Shown here in pieces: positions 27,186 through 35,624 of a DNA stretch of 64,000 bases (position 1 is its first letter; each line of letters opens with the position of its first letter). The stretch is taken from assembly GCA_963746175.1 (NCBI GenBank), contig CAVVAH010000008.1, positions 744,001 through 808,000 of the forward strand, given 5' to 3'. The notes beneath the pieces are model-generated. The model was not told the DNA's origin. It worked only from the letters and a program-made list of their open reading frames with translations, and searched no databases. The stretch is from CAVVAH01 sp963746175. GTDB lineage: Bacteria; Actinomycetota; Actinomycetes; JACCUZ01. The position numbers and the translations under genes were made by a program.

Positions 27186-28574
27186 ATGACCGACGAGTTC
27201 CGGACCGAGCACGACTCGATGGGTGACGTGCAGGTGCCGCGTGACGCCCTGTGGCGGGCGCAGACCCAGCGTGCCGTCGAGAACTTCCCGATCTCCGGCA
27301 CGCCGATCGAACGCGCGCTGATCGGTGCCCTGGCGTCCATCAAGGGCTGCGCCGCCGTCGTCAACGGCCGGCTCGGCGTGCTGGATCAGGACATGGCGAC
27401 GGCGATCCACGACGCGGCCGCCGAGGTGGCACGCGGCAGCCATGACGCGCACTTCCCCATCGACGTGTTCCAGACCGGCTCGGGCACGTCGAGCAACATG
27501 AACGCGAACGAGGTGATCGCGACGCTCGCGACCCGTCGTCTCGGACGCGACGTGCACCCGAACGACCACGTGAACGCGTCGCAGTCGTCGAACGACGTCT
27601 TCCCGTCGGCCATCCACATCGCCGCGACGCGCGCAGTCGTCCGCGACCTGGTTCCTGCGCTCACGCACCTGCAGGAGTCGTTGTCCCGCAAGGCGTCCGA
27701 GCTGGCCGACGTCGTGAAGAGCGGGCGGACCCACCTCATGGACGCGACGCCGGTGACGCTCGGCCAGGAGCTCGCCGGCTACGCCGCCCAGGTGGCACGC
27801 GGCGTGGAACGCCTCGAGGCGGCACTCCCCCGCGTCGGCGAGCTGCCCCTCGGCGGCACGGCGGTGGGCACCGGCATCAACATGCCCGCCGGCTTCGCCG
27901 CCGACGTCATCGGCCGGCTGGGCGACGACATGGGCCTGCCGCTGACGGAGGCACGGGACCACTTCGAGGCACAAGGCGCGCGTGATGCGCTCGTCGAGCT
28001 CTCCGGGGTGCTGCGCACCATCGCCGTGTCGCTGACGAAGGTCTGCAACGACCTGCGGTGGATGTCGTCCGGACCGCGCACCGGCCTGGCCGAGATCCAG
28101 CTGCCCGACCTGCAGCCCGGCTCGTCCATCATGCCGGGCAAGGTGAACCCCGTCGTCCCCGAGGCGACGCTCATGGTGTGCGCACAGGTCATCGGCAACG
28201 ACGCCGCCGTCGTGTTCGCCGGTGCATCGGGCAACTTCGAGCTCAACGTGATGATGCCGGTGATGGCACGCAACGTCCTCGAGTCGCTGCGGCTGCTGAC
28301 CAACGCCTCACGGCTCCTCGCCGACCGCTGCGTCGACGGCATCACTGCCGACGTCGAGCGGTGCCGCGAGTACGCCGAGTCGTCGCCGTCCGTCGTCACG
28401 CCGCTGAACCGCTACCTCGGCTACGAGGCCGCGGCCAAGATCGCCAAGCAGTCGCTGGCCGAGCGGAAGACGATCCGGGAGGTCGTCGTCGAGCAGGGCT
28501 ACGTCGAGCGCGGTGAGATCACCGAGCAGCAGCTCGACGAGGCCCTAGACGTCCTGCGGATGACCCGACGCTGA
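27186..28574 (+). CDS. fumC: Fumarate hydratase, class II
   Basis: 462 residues from ATG 27186. The superfamily signature GSSIMPGKVNP lies near residue 315, with GSGTSSNMNANEV, HVNASQSSNDVFPSA and SGRTHLMDATPVTLGQE forming the active site of FumC homotetramers. It reversibly hydrates fumarate to malate without iron. Length and motifs are normal. Confidence 0.96.
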   Translation: MTDEFRTEHDSMGDVQVPRDALWRAQTQRAVENFPISGTPIERALIGALASIKGCAAVVNGRLGVLDQDMATAIHDAAAEVARGSHDAHFPIDVFQTGSGTSSNMNANEVIATLATRRLGRDVHPNDHVNASQSSNDVFPSAIHIAATRAVVRDLVPALTHLQESLSRKASELADVVKSGRTHLMDATPVTLGQELAGYAAQVARGVERLEAALPRVGELPLGGTAVGTGINMPAGFAADVIGRLGDDMGLPLTEARDHFEAQGARDALVELSGVLRTIAVSLTKVCNDLRWMSSGPRTGLAEIQLPDLQPGSSIMPGKVNPVVPEATLMVCAQVIGNDAAVVFAGASGNFELNVMMPVMARNVLESLRLLTNASRLLADRCVDGITADVERCREYAESSPSVVTPLNRYLGYEAAAKIAKQSLAERKTIREVVVEQGYVERGEITEQQLDEALDVLRMTRR

Positions 28575-28587
28575 GCCACCAGGTGAC

Positions 28588-29196
28588 TCAGTACCAGCCC
28601 TTCGACTGCCACGCCGACCAGGCGCCGCACGGGCTCGCGTAGGACTGGCGGATGTAGGCCAGGCCCCACTCGATCTGCGTGACGGGGTTGTTCTGCCAGT
28701 CGCTGCCGCTCGCGCCCATCTTCGAGCCGGGCAGCGCCTGCGGGATTCCGTAGGCGCCGGACGACGCGTTCTCGGCGTGCGGGTCCCAGCCGGACTCGTG
28801 CTCCCACAAGGTGTCGAGGCAGGAGAACTCGCCGGCGCCCCAGCCGTAGCGCTCGGCCATCATCGACCTGGCGATGCTCCGCGGGTCGCCGTACGACAGG
28901 GTGCGCGAGGCCGACCGCGATGCGGCGGCCCGGCGCTGGCGGGCCTCGCGCGCCGCCTTCGCCGCCCGCTCGCGGTGCTGCTTCACTGCCCGCTCGTGCG
29001 CTACGGGTGCGCCGACGCGAGTGACGGACGCGCCGGCAGGCAGGTCGCCGATCCGGGTGACGGCGGGCTCGGCGACCCGCGCCTCGCCTTCCGCGGCCCA
29101 GGCATTGGTACCGAGCACGACGGCGGCGCACGTCGCAGCGACAGCGGTCGCGGCGACGGTGTGTCGAAGACGGGTAGGTCGGCGGTGCTTGGGCAA
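28588..29196 (-). CDS. Secreted lytic-transglycosylase-like protein
   Basis: The 202-residue frame starts at TTG 29196, supported by GGAAGGA upstream. A signal peptide (basic start, AVAATCAAVVLGTNAWA) is followed by a basic linker (HRERAAKAAREARQRRAAASR). The C-terminal domain has the putative catalytic Glu in LDTLWEHESGWDP, then SSGAYGIPQALPGSKM and QIEWGLAYIRQSYASPCGAWSAW, as in SLT/goose-lysozyme-like wall hydrolases of actinobacteria. It probably cleaves peptidoglycan glycan strands outside the membrane. Confidence 0.85.
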   Translation of the reverse strand: MPKHRRPTRLRHTVAATAVAATCAAVVLGTNAWAAEGEARVAEPAVTRIGDLPAGASVTRVGAPVAHERAVKQHRERAAKAAREARQRRAAASRSASRTLSYGDPRSIARSMMAERYGWGAGEFSCLDTLWEHESGWDPHAENASSGAYGIPQALPGSKMGASGSDWQNNPVTQIEWGLAYIRQSYASPCGAWSAWQSKGWY

Positions 29197-29503
29197 CTCG
29201 GGATCCTTCCGGCGCAGGCCTGCCGCCTCATGCGTGGCAGGCGTGACGTCCCCGGCTCACCGGCCCCTGCGTGGTGACGCGTCTCGGTGGCACGGCCGGC
29301 GTTACTCAGCGTGACGAGATCTCACGCCCGCCCGGCGGGGTGCTTCTCGTCGACCATGCAGGAAGCCCTTGCGGATAGCCAATTCTCGGCACGTGGGCTC
29401 GCTCACACCGTGCTCCTCCCGCGCAGCCTCGGTCACGATCGGTGACCACGCGTGAGGACGGCGACACTCCGCGTGCAACCGTGCGAACGGCTGCGGTCGA
29501 CCG
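29197..29503 (-). other. Long structured 5' leader of the transglycosylase gene
   Basis: No gene seen. On the minus strand just upstream of the ribosome-binding site a hairpin can form: GCCTGCC (29236-29242) pairs with GGCAGGC (29218-29224) across 11 bases, and further GC-rich pairing lies behind it. Wall-hydrolase genes of this kind often carry c-di-AMP (ydaO) riboswitches, but I could not match that consensus here. Confidence 0.35.
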
Positions 29504-31072
29504 TCAGTGCATGCCGAGGCGGGCGAGCGGCTCGACCAGCTCGCGCTCCTCGTAGGACAGGTGCGACAGGAGCCCGTCGGTGAGCCGGTCCACCGCCGCG
29601 CGAAGGGCAGCCATCCCGTCGACCGGGTCGGAGACCAGCCCGACGAGCGCGCGGTCCACTCGCTCGAGCAGGTCGTGGATGACGACGTGCTCCTCCTGCA
29701 GCCGGTCCACCACGGGCGCCAGCCGCGGGTCCGCCGACCTCAGGTGCGGCAGCATGCTCTGGTCCTCGATCGTGTGGTGCGTCGTGACGATCCGGCAGTA
29801 CGACGCGCAGTAGGCGCCGAGGGTCCAGTCGTTCTGCCGCAGGGTCATCTCGGCGATGTGCGAGCGCGCGCTGCCGGCATCCATCGCTCCGGCCGCGACC
29901 TGCTCGATCAGTCCCCGCAGCTGCACCAGCTCGGCACGCAGACCGTCGTGCACGTCGACCAGGTGCTGACCCACGACGCGGTCGTGCGGAGGGTAGCTGC
30001 GGTCGGTGTCAGGCACCGGACCGGTCGGGCGCGTGGACTCGTCCCAGACCTGCTCGGTGCTGAGCCGGCGGCCGTCGTCCGGGGTGGGCTCGACACCGAG
30101 CCCCGGTAGGACTGCGGGCGGTTCCACCGTTGGGGCCGCGGCGGTGACGACGAGCGGGCGCACCGGCTCGGCGATGTCGGTCGACGCGCGCTCGAGGTCG
30201 ACGGCGTCCCGAACGGCCGGTGCTACCTCGCCGGCGTACCGCCGGATGTCGTCGGGATCGTCACTGGCGAGGACGAAGCCGCTCATGCCCTCTCCGAGAG
30301 CCAGCTCGACGAGCTGCTCGACCCACACGTCCGCGGGTCCGTCGAGGAAACCGGTGCCAACGCGCGCAGTGAACCGACCGTTCACGTTGTAGAGCCGGCG
30401 CACCGCACGCGGGTCGCGACCGGCCTCCTCCGCCGCGGCGTCGATCGCCTTGTTCATGGCGGGCAGCTTGTCGGGCGGCGCGTAGCCGGCGCTGGGCAGC
30501 CAGCCGTCGGCAGTCATGCCGGTCAGCGCCAGCATCCGCTTCTTGTACGCCCCGACCCAGATCTCGACGTCGTGCGCGGGCGCCGGTCCGGGGTGCATCC
30601 CGCGGACCCGGTGGTAGGTCCCGTCGACCCGCAACGCAGGCCCGCCCTCGGCCCAGGTGGCCCGGATGACCTCGATGGCCTCGGCCAGGGCGTCGACGGC
30701 CTCGCCGGGAGTGAGCCGGGTGCCTCCCATCGCCGCGATGGCGTCCCAGAAGGCACCGGCTCCCAGACCGAGCTCGACCCGTCCGCGACTCACCAGGTCG
30801 AGCGTCGCGACGCTGCGGGCGAGGACGGCCGGCGGTCGGAGCGGCAGGTTCGCGACGTTGGGTGCGACCCGTACCCGGGTCGTGCGGGCGGCGATGACCG
30901 ACAGCAGCGTCCAGGTGTCGACGAACTTGGCCTGGTACGGGTGGTCCTGCAACGTCACGAGGTCGAGGCCGACCTGCTCGGTGAGGCCGGCCAGCGCGAG
31001 TACCCGGTCGACGTCGGCGGCCGTGGGTGTCAGGAAGGTCCCGAAGAGCAGGCCGTGCCCGTAGTCCGTCAC
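29504..31072 (-). CDS. LLM-class flavin/F420-dependent oxidoreductase fused to hemerythrin-like domain
   Basis: 522 residues from GTG 31072. An ATG nine bases upstream abuts the GGGGAGG site with no spacing, so the GTG is preferred. Residues 1-~310 are a luciferase-like monooxygenase barrel: LAGLTEQVGLDLVTLQDHPY, AVLARSVATLDLVSRGRVELGLGAG, VEIWVGAYKKRMLALTG. After a Pro-rich linker, residues ~350-522 form a hemerythrin-like four-helix bundle with metal ligands in VGQHLVDVHDGLRAEL, THHTIEDQSMLPHL, LQEEHVVIHDLLE and LLSHLSYEERELVEPL. The diiron site could sense or deliver O2 to the flavin enzyme. This combination is unusual; substrate unknown. Confidence 0.88.
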   Translation of the reverse strand: MTDYGHGLLFGTFLTPTAADVDRVLALAGLTEQVGLDLVTLQDHPYQAKFVDTWTLLSVIAARTTRVRVAPNVANLPLRPPAVLARSVATLDLVSRGRVELGLGAGAFWDAIAAMGGTRLTPGEAVDALAEAIEVIRATWAEGGPALRVDGTYHRVRGMHPGPAPAHDVEIWVGAYKKRMLALTGMTADGWLPSAGYAPPDKLPAMNKAIDAAAEEAGRDPRAVRRLYNVNGRFTARVGTGFLDGPADVWVEQLVELALGEGMSGFVLASDDPDDIRRYAGEVAPAVRDAVDLERASTDIAEPVRPLVVTAAAPTVEPPAVLPGLGVEPTPDDGRRLSTEQVWDESTRPTGPVPDTDRSYPPHDRVVGQHLVDVHDGLRAELVQLRGLIEQVAAGAMDAGSARSHIAEMTLRQNDWTLGAYCASYCRIVTTHHTIEDQSMLPHLRSADPRLAPVVDRLQEEHVVIHDLLERVDRALVGLVSDPVDGMAALRAAVDRLTDGLLSHLSYEERELVEPLARLGMH

Positions 31073-31550
31073 GACCGCCATCCTCCCCGACGGTGATCGC
31101 TCGTGCCGTGGGCGATGACCGGCTGCACCTGACCCGCCGTCATGGGTGACTGACGGCAGCTGCCCGCTGCAGGTGTTGACGACGGCTGACCCGCCGTTAG
31201 TGGTGCCAGTCAGAGCGGCCCGGACGACGGAGGTGGTCGTCGGCGGGTCCTCGGGCGCGGCTCTCCCGCCGTCCACCCCGACTGCTGGCGAGTTGCGACG
31301 GGTCGTCGCACGTCGGCATGTCGGAACACGCCAGGAGTCGGCCCCTCGCGGACGCTCGTCCCACCATGCGGAATGTCCACGTCGGGCCGGCACCGAGCGG
31401 CGACTCCTGGCCGCTCGAGGCGAGCCGGCGACGGCCGGAACTCGCCACTGGGCACACAGGGTCAGCGACGGACGGCGGGCCGAGCACCCTTTCTCCGAAG
31501 CCCGCCCTGACAGCACCACGCTCGGCGCGGCACTGGACTAGGGCAACCTC
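31073..31550. other. 478-base gene-free region with a spaced direct repeat
   Basis: No supportable gene. CTGACCCGCCGT occurs at 31129-31140 and again at 31186-31197, 57 bases apart. Both copies are upstream of the oxidoreductase-hemerythrin gene and could be regulator sites. Confidence 0.4.
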
Positions 31551-32867
31551 TCAGGCCGGCAGGTCCTCGAGCAGGTCGGTGACCAGCGCGGCGATCGGTG
31601 AACGCTCCGAGCGGGTCAGCGTGACGTGCGCGAACAGCGGATGCCCCTTGAGCGCCTCGATCACGGACGCGACACCGTCGTGCCGGCCGACGCGCAGGTT
31701 GTCGCGCTGAGCGACGTCGTGGGTCAGCACCACGCGCGAGCCCTGACCGACGCGCGACAGGACCGTGAGCAGGACGTTGCGCTCCAAGGACTGCGCCTCG
31801 TCGACGATGACGAACGCGTCGTGCAGCGACCGGCCGCGGATGTGGGTCAACGGCAGCACCTCGAGCATGCCGCGGTCCATGATCTCGTCCACGACGTCGC
31901 CGGTGACGAGGGCGCCGAGGGTGTCGAAGACCGCCTGTGCCCAGGGGTTCATCTTCTCCGACTCGCTGCCCGGCAGGTAGCCGAGGTCCTGACCGCCGAC
32001 GGCGTACAGCGGCCGGAAGACCACGACCTTGCGGTGCTGTCGCTTCTCCATCACGGCCTCGAGGCCGGCGCACAGCGCGAGCGCCGACTTGCCCGTGCCG
32101 GCCCGGCCGCCGAGCGAGATGATGCCGACGTCGGGGTCCATGAGGATGTCCAGCGCGACCCGCTGCTCCGCACTGCGGCCGTGCAGGCCGAACGCGTCGC
32201 GGTCGCCGCGGACCAGCCGCACCTGCTTCTCCGGCGTGACCCGGCCCAGTGCACTGCCCCGGTCGGACACCATGACCAGACCGGTGTGGCAGGGGAGGTC
32301 GCGGGCCTCGGCGAGGTCGACCCGCTCGGTCTCGAAGAGCGTGTCGAGCACCTCGCTGCCGACACTGACCTCGGCCATGCCGGTGAACCCGGACTCGACC
32401 ACGGCGGTGCCGCGGTACTCCTCCGCCCGAAGGCCGACGGCACTGGCCTTGACCCGCATCGGCAGGTCCTTGCTCACGAGCGTGACCTCGTGCCCCTCGA
32501 CCTCGAGGTTGCGGGCGACCGCGAGGATGGTCGTGTCGTTGTCGGTCACCCGACCGCTCGGCCGGAAGCCGGCGGGCAGGACGGCCGCGTCGGTGTGGTT
32601 GAGCTCGACGCGCACCGTGCCGCCCAGGTCGCCGACTGCCACCGGCTCGTCCAGCCGGCCGTTGCCGACCCGCAGGTCGTCGAGCAGCCGCAGTGCCTGG
32701 CGAGCGAAGTACCCCAGCTCGGGGTGGGCCCGCTTGCCCTCGAGCTCGATGATCACCACGACCGGCAGCACGACCTCGTGCTCGTCGAAGCGACGGAGCG
32801 CGTGCGGGTCGGCCAGCAGGACGCTGGTGTCGAGGACGAAGGTGCGGTGACGCGCGACATCAACCAC
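31551..32867 (-). CDS. PIN-PhoH family ATPase (PhoH2-like)
   Basis: 438 residues from GTG 32867, with GGGGAG upstream. The N-terminal PIN nuclease domain has acidic residues in RTFVLDTSVLLADP, VVIIELEGKR and SGRVTDNDTTILAVA. The C-terminal PhoH helicase-like ATPase has Walker A GGRAGTGKSALALCAG and Walker B AFVIVDEAQSLERN. Such PIN-PhoH proteins unwind and cleave RNA in mycobacteria, where they are linked to toxin-antitoxin-like upstream genes; none is seen here. Confidence 0.93.
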   Translation of the reverse strand: MVDVARHRTFVLDTSVLLADPHALRRFDEHEVVLPVVVIIELEGKRAHPELGYFARQALRLLDDLRVGNGRLDEPVAVGDLGGTVRVELNHTDAAVLPAGFRPSGRVTDNDTTILAVARNLEVEGHEVTLVSKDLPMRVKASAVGLRAEEYRGTAVVESGFTGMAEVSVGSEVLDTLFETERVDLAEARDLPCHTGLVMVSDRGSALGRVTPEKQVRLVRGDRDAFGLHGRSAEQRVALDILMDPDVGIISLGGRAGTGKSALALCAGLEAVMEKRQHRKVVVFRPLYAVGGQDLGYLPGSESEKMNPWAQAVFDTLGALVTGDVVDEIMDRGMLEVLPLTHIRGRSLHDAFVIVDEAQSLERNVLLTVLSRVGQGSRVVLTHDVAQRDNLRVGRHDGVASVIEALKGHPLFAHVTLTRSERSPIAALVTDLLEDLPA

Positions 32868-33107
32868 GTGGTGGCTCCCCAGGTGACGAGAACCGGTACC
32901 GGCCCGAGGGCCGGCGACCGGCCCCCTCCACCGCGACTCTGGTGAGCACGCGCATCTGCACGGAGTGGGCCTCCCGGGCGGACGACGCGGATGTCGCCCG
33001 CTGTTTCGCGACGGTACGCCGCGACGCGGGCCGCTCCTGGCAGACACGCGGGCATTCACCCGTTCGTCATAGGCCCGCGTCCGGCCGGCCACCGAGGGTG
33101 AGGTGTG

Positions 33108-33863
33108 TCAGCCGCCGAAGCGGCGGTGGCGCGCGGCGTAGGCACGCATTGCCCGCAGGAAGTCGACCTTGCGGAAGTCGGGCCAGTACGCCTCGCAGAA
33201 GTAGAACTCCGAGTGCGCGCTCTGCCAGAGCAGGAAGCCGGACAGCCGCTGCTCGCCGGAGGTGCGGATGACGAGGTCGGGGTCCGGCTGGCCCTTCGTG
33301 TAGAGGTGCTCGGCGATGTGCTCGACGTCGAGGACGTTGGCCAGGTCCTCGATCGAGGTCCCCTTCGACGCGTGCTCGTGCAGCAGCGAGCGCACCGCGT
33401 CGGCGATCTCGCGGCGGCCGCCGTAGCCGACCGCGACGTTGACGTGCACTCCCTCGACGTCGACCGTGCGGGCCGCCGCGTCCTTGAGGGTCCGCGCCGT
33501 CTGGTCCGGGAGCAGGTCGAGCGCGCCGACCGGGTTGAGGCGCCACCGGCCCCCGAGAGCGAGCTGGTCGACGAGGTCCTCGATGACGCGGAGCAGCGGC
33601 GTGACCTCGGCCTCCGGGCGCCCCAGGTTGTCGGTGGAGAGCAGCCACAGGGTCACGACCTCGACGCCGACCTCGTCGCACCAGCCGAGGACCTCCTCGA
33701 CCTTGTCGGCGCCGGCCTGCCAGCCGCCCGACTTGGTCGCGCCGGCGGCCTTGGCCCAGCGCCGGTTGCCGTCGAGGATGACGCCCACGTGCCGCGGGAT
33801 CTGCGTCGGGTCGAGCGAGGCGGAGATGCGCCTCGCGTAGAAGCCGTACAGCAGGTCTCGCAC
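33108..33863 (-). CDS. uppS: Z-isoprenyl diphosphate synthase (UppS/short-chain type)
   Basis: 251 residues from GTG 33863; the frame extends to a GTG at 33920 but the family starts near VRDLLYGFYARRI. The catalytic Asp and diphosphate loop are in GVILDGNRRWAKAAG, followed by WLLSTDNLGRP, VNVAVGYGGRREIADA, DLVIRTSGEQRLSGFLLWQSAHSEFYF and YWPDF. It condenses IPP in cis for cell-wall lipid carrier synthesis. Its similarity to the mycobacterial short-chain enzyme Rv1086 and its place beside hemolysin III fit a Z,E-farnesyl diphosphate synthase. TACCCT lies eight bases before the GTG (leaderless candidate). Confidence 0.9.
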   Translation of the reverse strand: MRDLLYGFYARRISASLDPTQIPRHVGVILDGNRRWAKAAGATKSGGWQAGADKVEEVLGWCDEVGVEVVTLWLLSTDNLGRPEAEVTPLLRVIEDLVDQLALGGRWRLNPVGALDLLPDQTARTLKDAAARTVDVEGVHVNVAVGYGGRREIADAVRSLLHEHASKGTSIEDLANVLDVEHIAEHLYTKGQPDPDLVIRTSGEQRLSGFLLWQSAHSEFYFCEAYWPDFRKVDFLRAMRAYAARHRRFGG

Positions 33864-33946
33864 GGTCGCCCAGGGTAGACCCGGCCCCGAGCGCGGCCGG
33901 CGACCCGCGCCGGGAGTCACCCGACCAGACCATTCCTACTGGTTGG

Positions 33947-33968
33947 TAACTTACGGGACCGTAGGTTA
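33947..33968. promoter_or_regulatory. AT-rich palindromic operator candidate between uppS and hemolysin III
   Basis: TAACTTACGG (33947-33956) and CCGTAGGTTA (33959-33968) are inverted copies with one mismatch around a GA centre, 11 bases before the hemolysin III ATG. It is part of an unusually AT-rich patch that also holds CCTACTGGTTGGTAA just upstream. The size and symmetry suit a TetR-type repressor. No TetR gene adjoins. Confidence 0.5.
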
Positions 33969-33978
33969 AGGTAGGGGC

Positions 33979-34671
33979 ATGACGAACCCCGTGGAGGAGG
34001 CACGCGCCGCCGTCGGCGACGTGGTGCGCGCGGTCAAACCGCGACTGCGCGGCTGGCTGCACGCCGGCACCTTCCCGGTGGCCCTGGCGGCCGGGATCGT
34101 CCTCGTGGTGCTTGCCGACGGCGCCCGTGAGACCGCCGCGACCGCGGTCTACGCCGCCAGCGCCGCCCTGCTCTTCGGTATCAGCGCTCTCTACCACCGG
34201 GGGGACTGGTCGCCGAAGGCCGAACGCCGCCTCAAGCGGCTCGACCACTCGAACATCTTCCTCATCATCGCCGGCACCTACACGCCGTTCAGCGTGATCC
34301 TGCTCGGGAGCGACGGCGGCACGACACTGCTCTGGATCGTCTGGCTGGCGGCTCTGGCCGGCATCGCCTTCCGCGTCCTCTGGGTCGGCGCCCCGCGCTG
34401 GCTCTACACGCCGGTCTATCTCGGCCTCGGCTGGGTGGCGGTGTTCTACCTCGGCGCCATCCTCGACAACGGCGGCCCCGCCGTGGTCACGCTGCTCGCC
34501 ATCGGCGGCGCGGCCTACACGGTCGGCGGGATCGTGTACGCGACCAAGCGGCCGAACCCGTCACCGCGGTGGTTCGGCTTCCACGAGGTCTTCCACGCCC
34601 TGACCCTGATCGCCTTCGTCGCGCACTACGTCGCCATCTCGCTGGTGACGTACAAGGCCGTCGGCGCCTGA
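33979..34671 (+). CDS. Hemolysin III / PAQR-family membrane protein (TrhA-like)
   Basis: 230 residues from ATG 33979. Seven membrane helices carry the zinc-site residues of the PAQR fold: SALYHRGDW, LDHSNIFLIIAGTYTPF and FHEVFHALTLIAFVAHYVAI. The bacterial family (YqfA/TrhA) influences membrane fluidity and lipid balance; the haemolysin label is historical. Divergent from uppS, as in mycobacteria. Confidence 0.92.
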   Translation: MTNPVEEARAAVGDVVRAVKPRLRGWLHAGTFPVALAAGIVLVVLADGARETAATAVYAASAALLFGISALYHRGDWSPKAERRLKRLDHSNIFLIIAGTYTPFSVILLGSDGGTTLLWIVWLAALAGIAFRVLWVGAPRWLYTPVYLGLGWVAVFYLGAILDNGGPAVVTLLAIGGAAYTVGGIVYATKRPNPSPRWFGFHEVFHALTLIAFVAHYVAISLVTYKAVGA

Positions 34672-34675
34672 CGAC

Positions 34676-34948
34676 TCAGGTGCGGGCGTAGCGCTCTGCG
34701 CTGCGAGCCCGGGCCTTGGCGGCCTCGATCTCGCGGTCCTTGGGCGGTGCGGTCGTCACGAGCGCCTCGAGCAGGTGGCGGGTCGCGTGGGCGACCTCGT
34801 GGACCGCTGCGTCGAACGCCTTCTGGTTGGCGGTGGACGGCTGCGCGCTGCCGCTGACCTTGCGGACGTACTGCAGCGCGGCGGCGTGCACCTCGTCCGG
34901 GGTAGCCGGCGGCTCGAAGTTGTGCAGGGTACGGATGTTGCGGCACAT
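34676..34948 (-). CDS. DUF2277 family protein
   Basis: 90 residues from ATG 34948. It begins MCRNIRTLHNFEPPATPDEV and continues AALQYVRKVSGSAQPSTANQKAF, the defining sequence of DUF2277, with a conserved N-terminal Cys. Function unknown. Convergent with hemolysin III, four bases apart. Confidence 0.9.
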   Translation of the reverse strand: MCRNIRTLHNFEPPATPDEVHAAALQYVRKVSGSAQPSTANQKAFDAAVHEVAHATRHLLEALVTTAPPKDREIEAAKARARSAERYART

Positions 34949-35136
34949 GCCGTCCACTCTGCCACGACGTCCGGAGGGAGCCGAGAAGGAGCAGCTGGCA
35001 GGCTGAGGGGCGATCGGCTCACACGCCGTTGATAGTGCGGTCAGGCGGGGTGCGCCGCACCAAGACCTTGACCAGCTCCCTCGGCCACACCTACCTCGAG
35101 GACGCCACACCGCTGCTCACCTGCGACAAATCGGAA

Positions 35137-35371
35137 TCAGGCGAGGACCGCCTCGGGTGCGATCTGGTACCGGGTCCCGGCGGGCTCGCGGAACGCCACC
35201 TCGCAACGGGCGGTCGACAGCCTGCAGACCAGCAGTGCGCCCCGGCCGGTGTCCAGGGACGCGTAGTCGTGCGACCAGACCACGAAGCCGTCGTCGTCGA
35301 CCCACTGCGAGATCACGAAGGCGCGGGGCGACCAGGTCGGAGAAGGCGACGGCGTCGCGCGACTGCTGCAC
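35137..35371 (-). pseudogene. Small soluble protein (~77 aa), one-base frameshift
   Basis: GTG 35371 follows GAGGAGG at seven bases, and the first codons read VQQSRDAVAFSDLV. The rest, AFVISQWVDDDGFVVWSHDYA and RCEVAFREPAGTRYQIAPE, is one base further on. The total length (235 bases) is 3n+1. Removing one C from the four-C run near 35320 joins the halves. The Trp/Tyr-rich beta-like sequence is not recognised as a family. Divergent from the Tet(M)-like gene. Confidence 0.5.
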
Positions 35372-35624
35372 CGCGCTGCCTCCTCCGCGGTCGGCGGGTG
35401 GAGCCCGATGTCTCGATGCTCCACCCCCAAGACGCTTCGACGGGCCGGAACGGTTCGGGGGCGTCCGGGCCGACCGGAAACGCCTCGCCACCGTGGCCAC
35501 TCACGGCCTAGCCTCGAGCCGCCGCTGGCAGGCAGCTGCCCAGACGTCAGGAGCCCGGAGATGCGCCGACAGCTCGGACACATCGCCTCGACCACTCCGA
35601 GCCCCGTGAAGGCGGCCGTTCTCC

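Noticed and set aside
29197..29503. Definite c-di-AMP riboswitch
   Set aside because: The conserved ydaO core could not be matched by eye, so only a structured leader is claimed.
31129..31197. Firm operator call for the CTGACCCGCCGT direct repeats
   Set aside because: Only two GC-rich copies 57 bases apart with no symmetry, so the evidence is too thin for more than a note.
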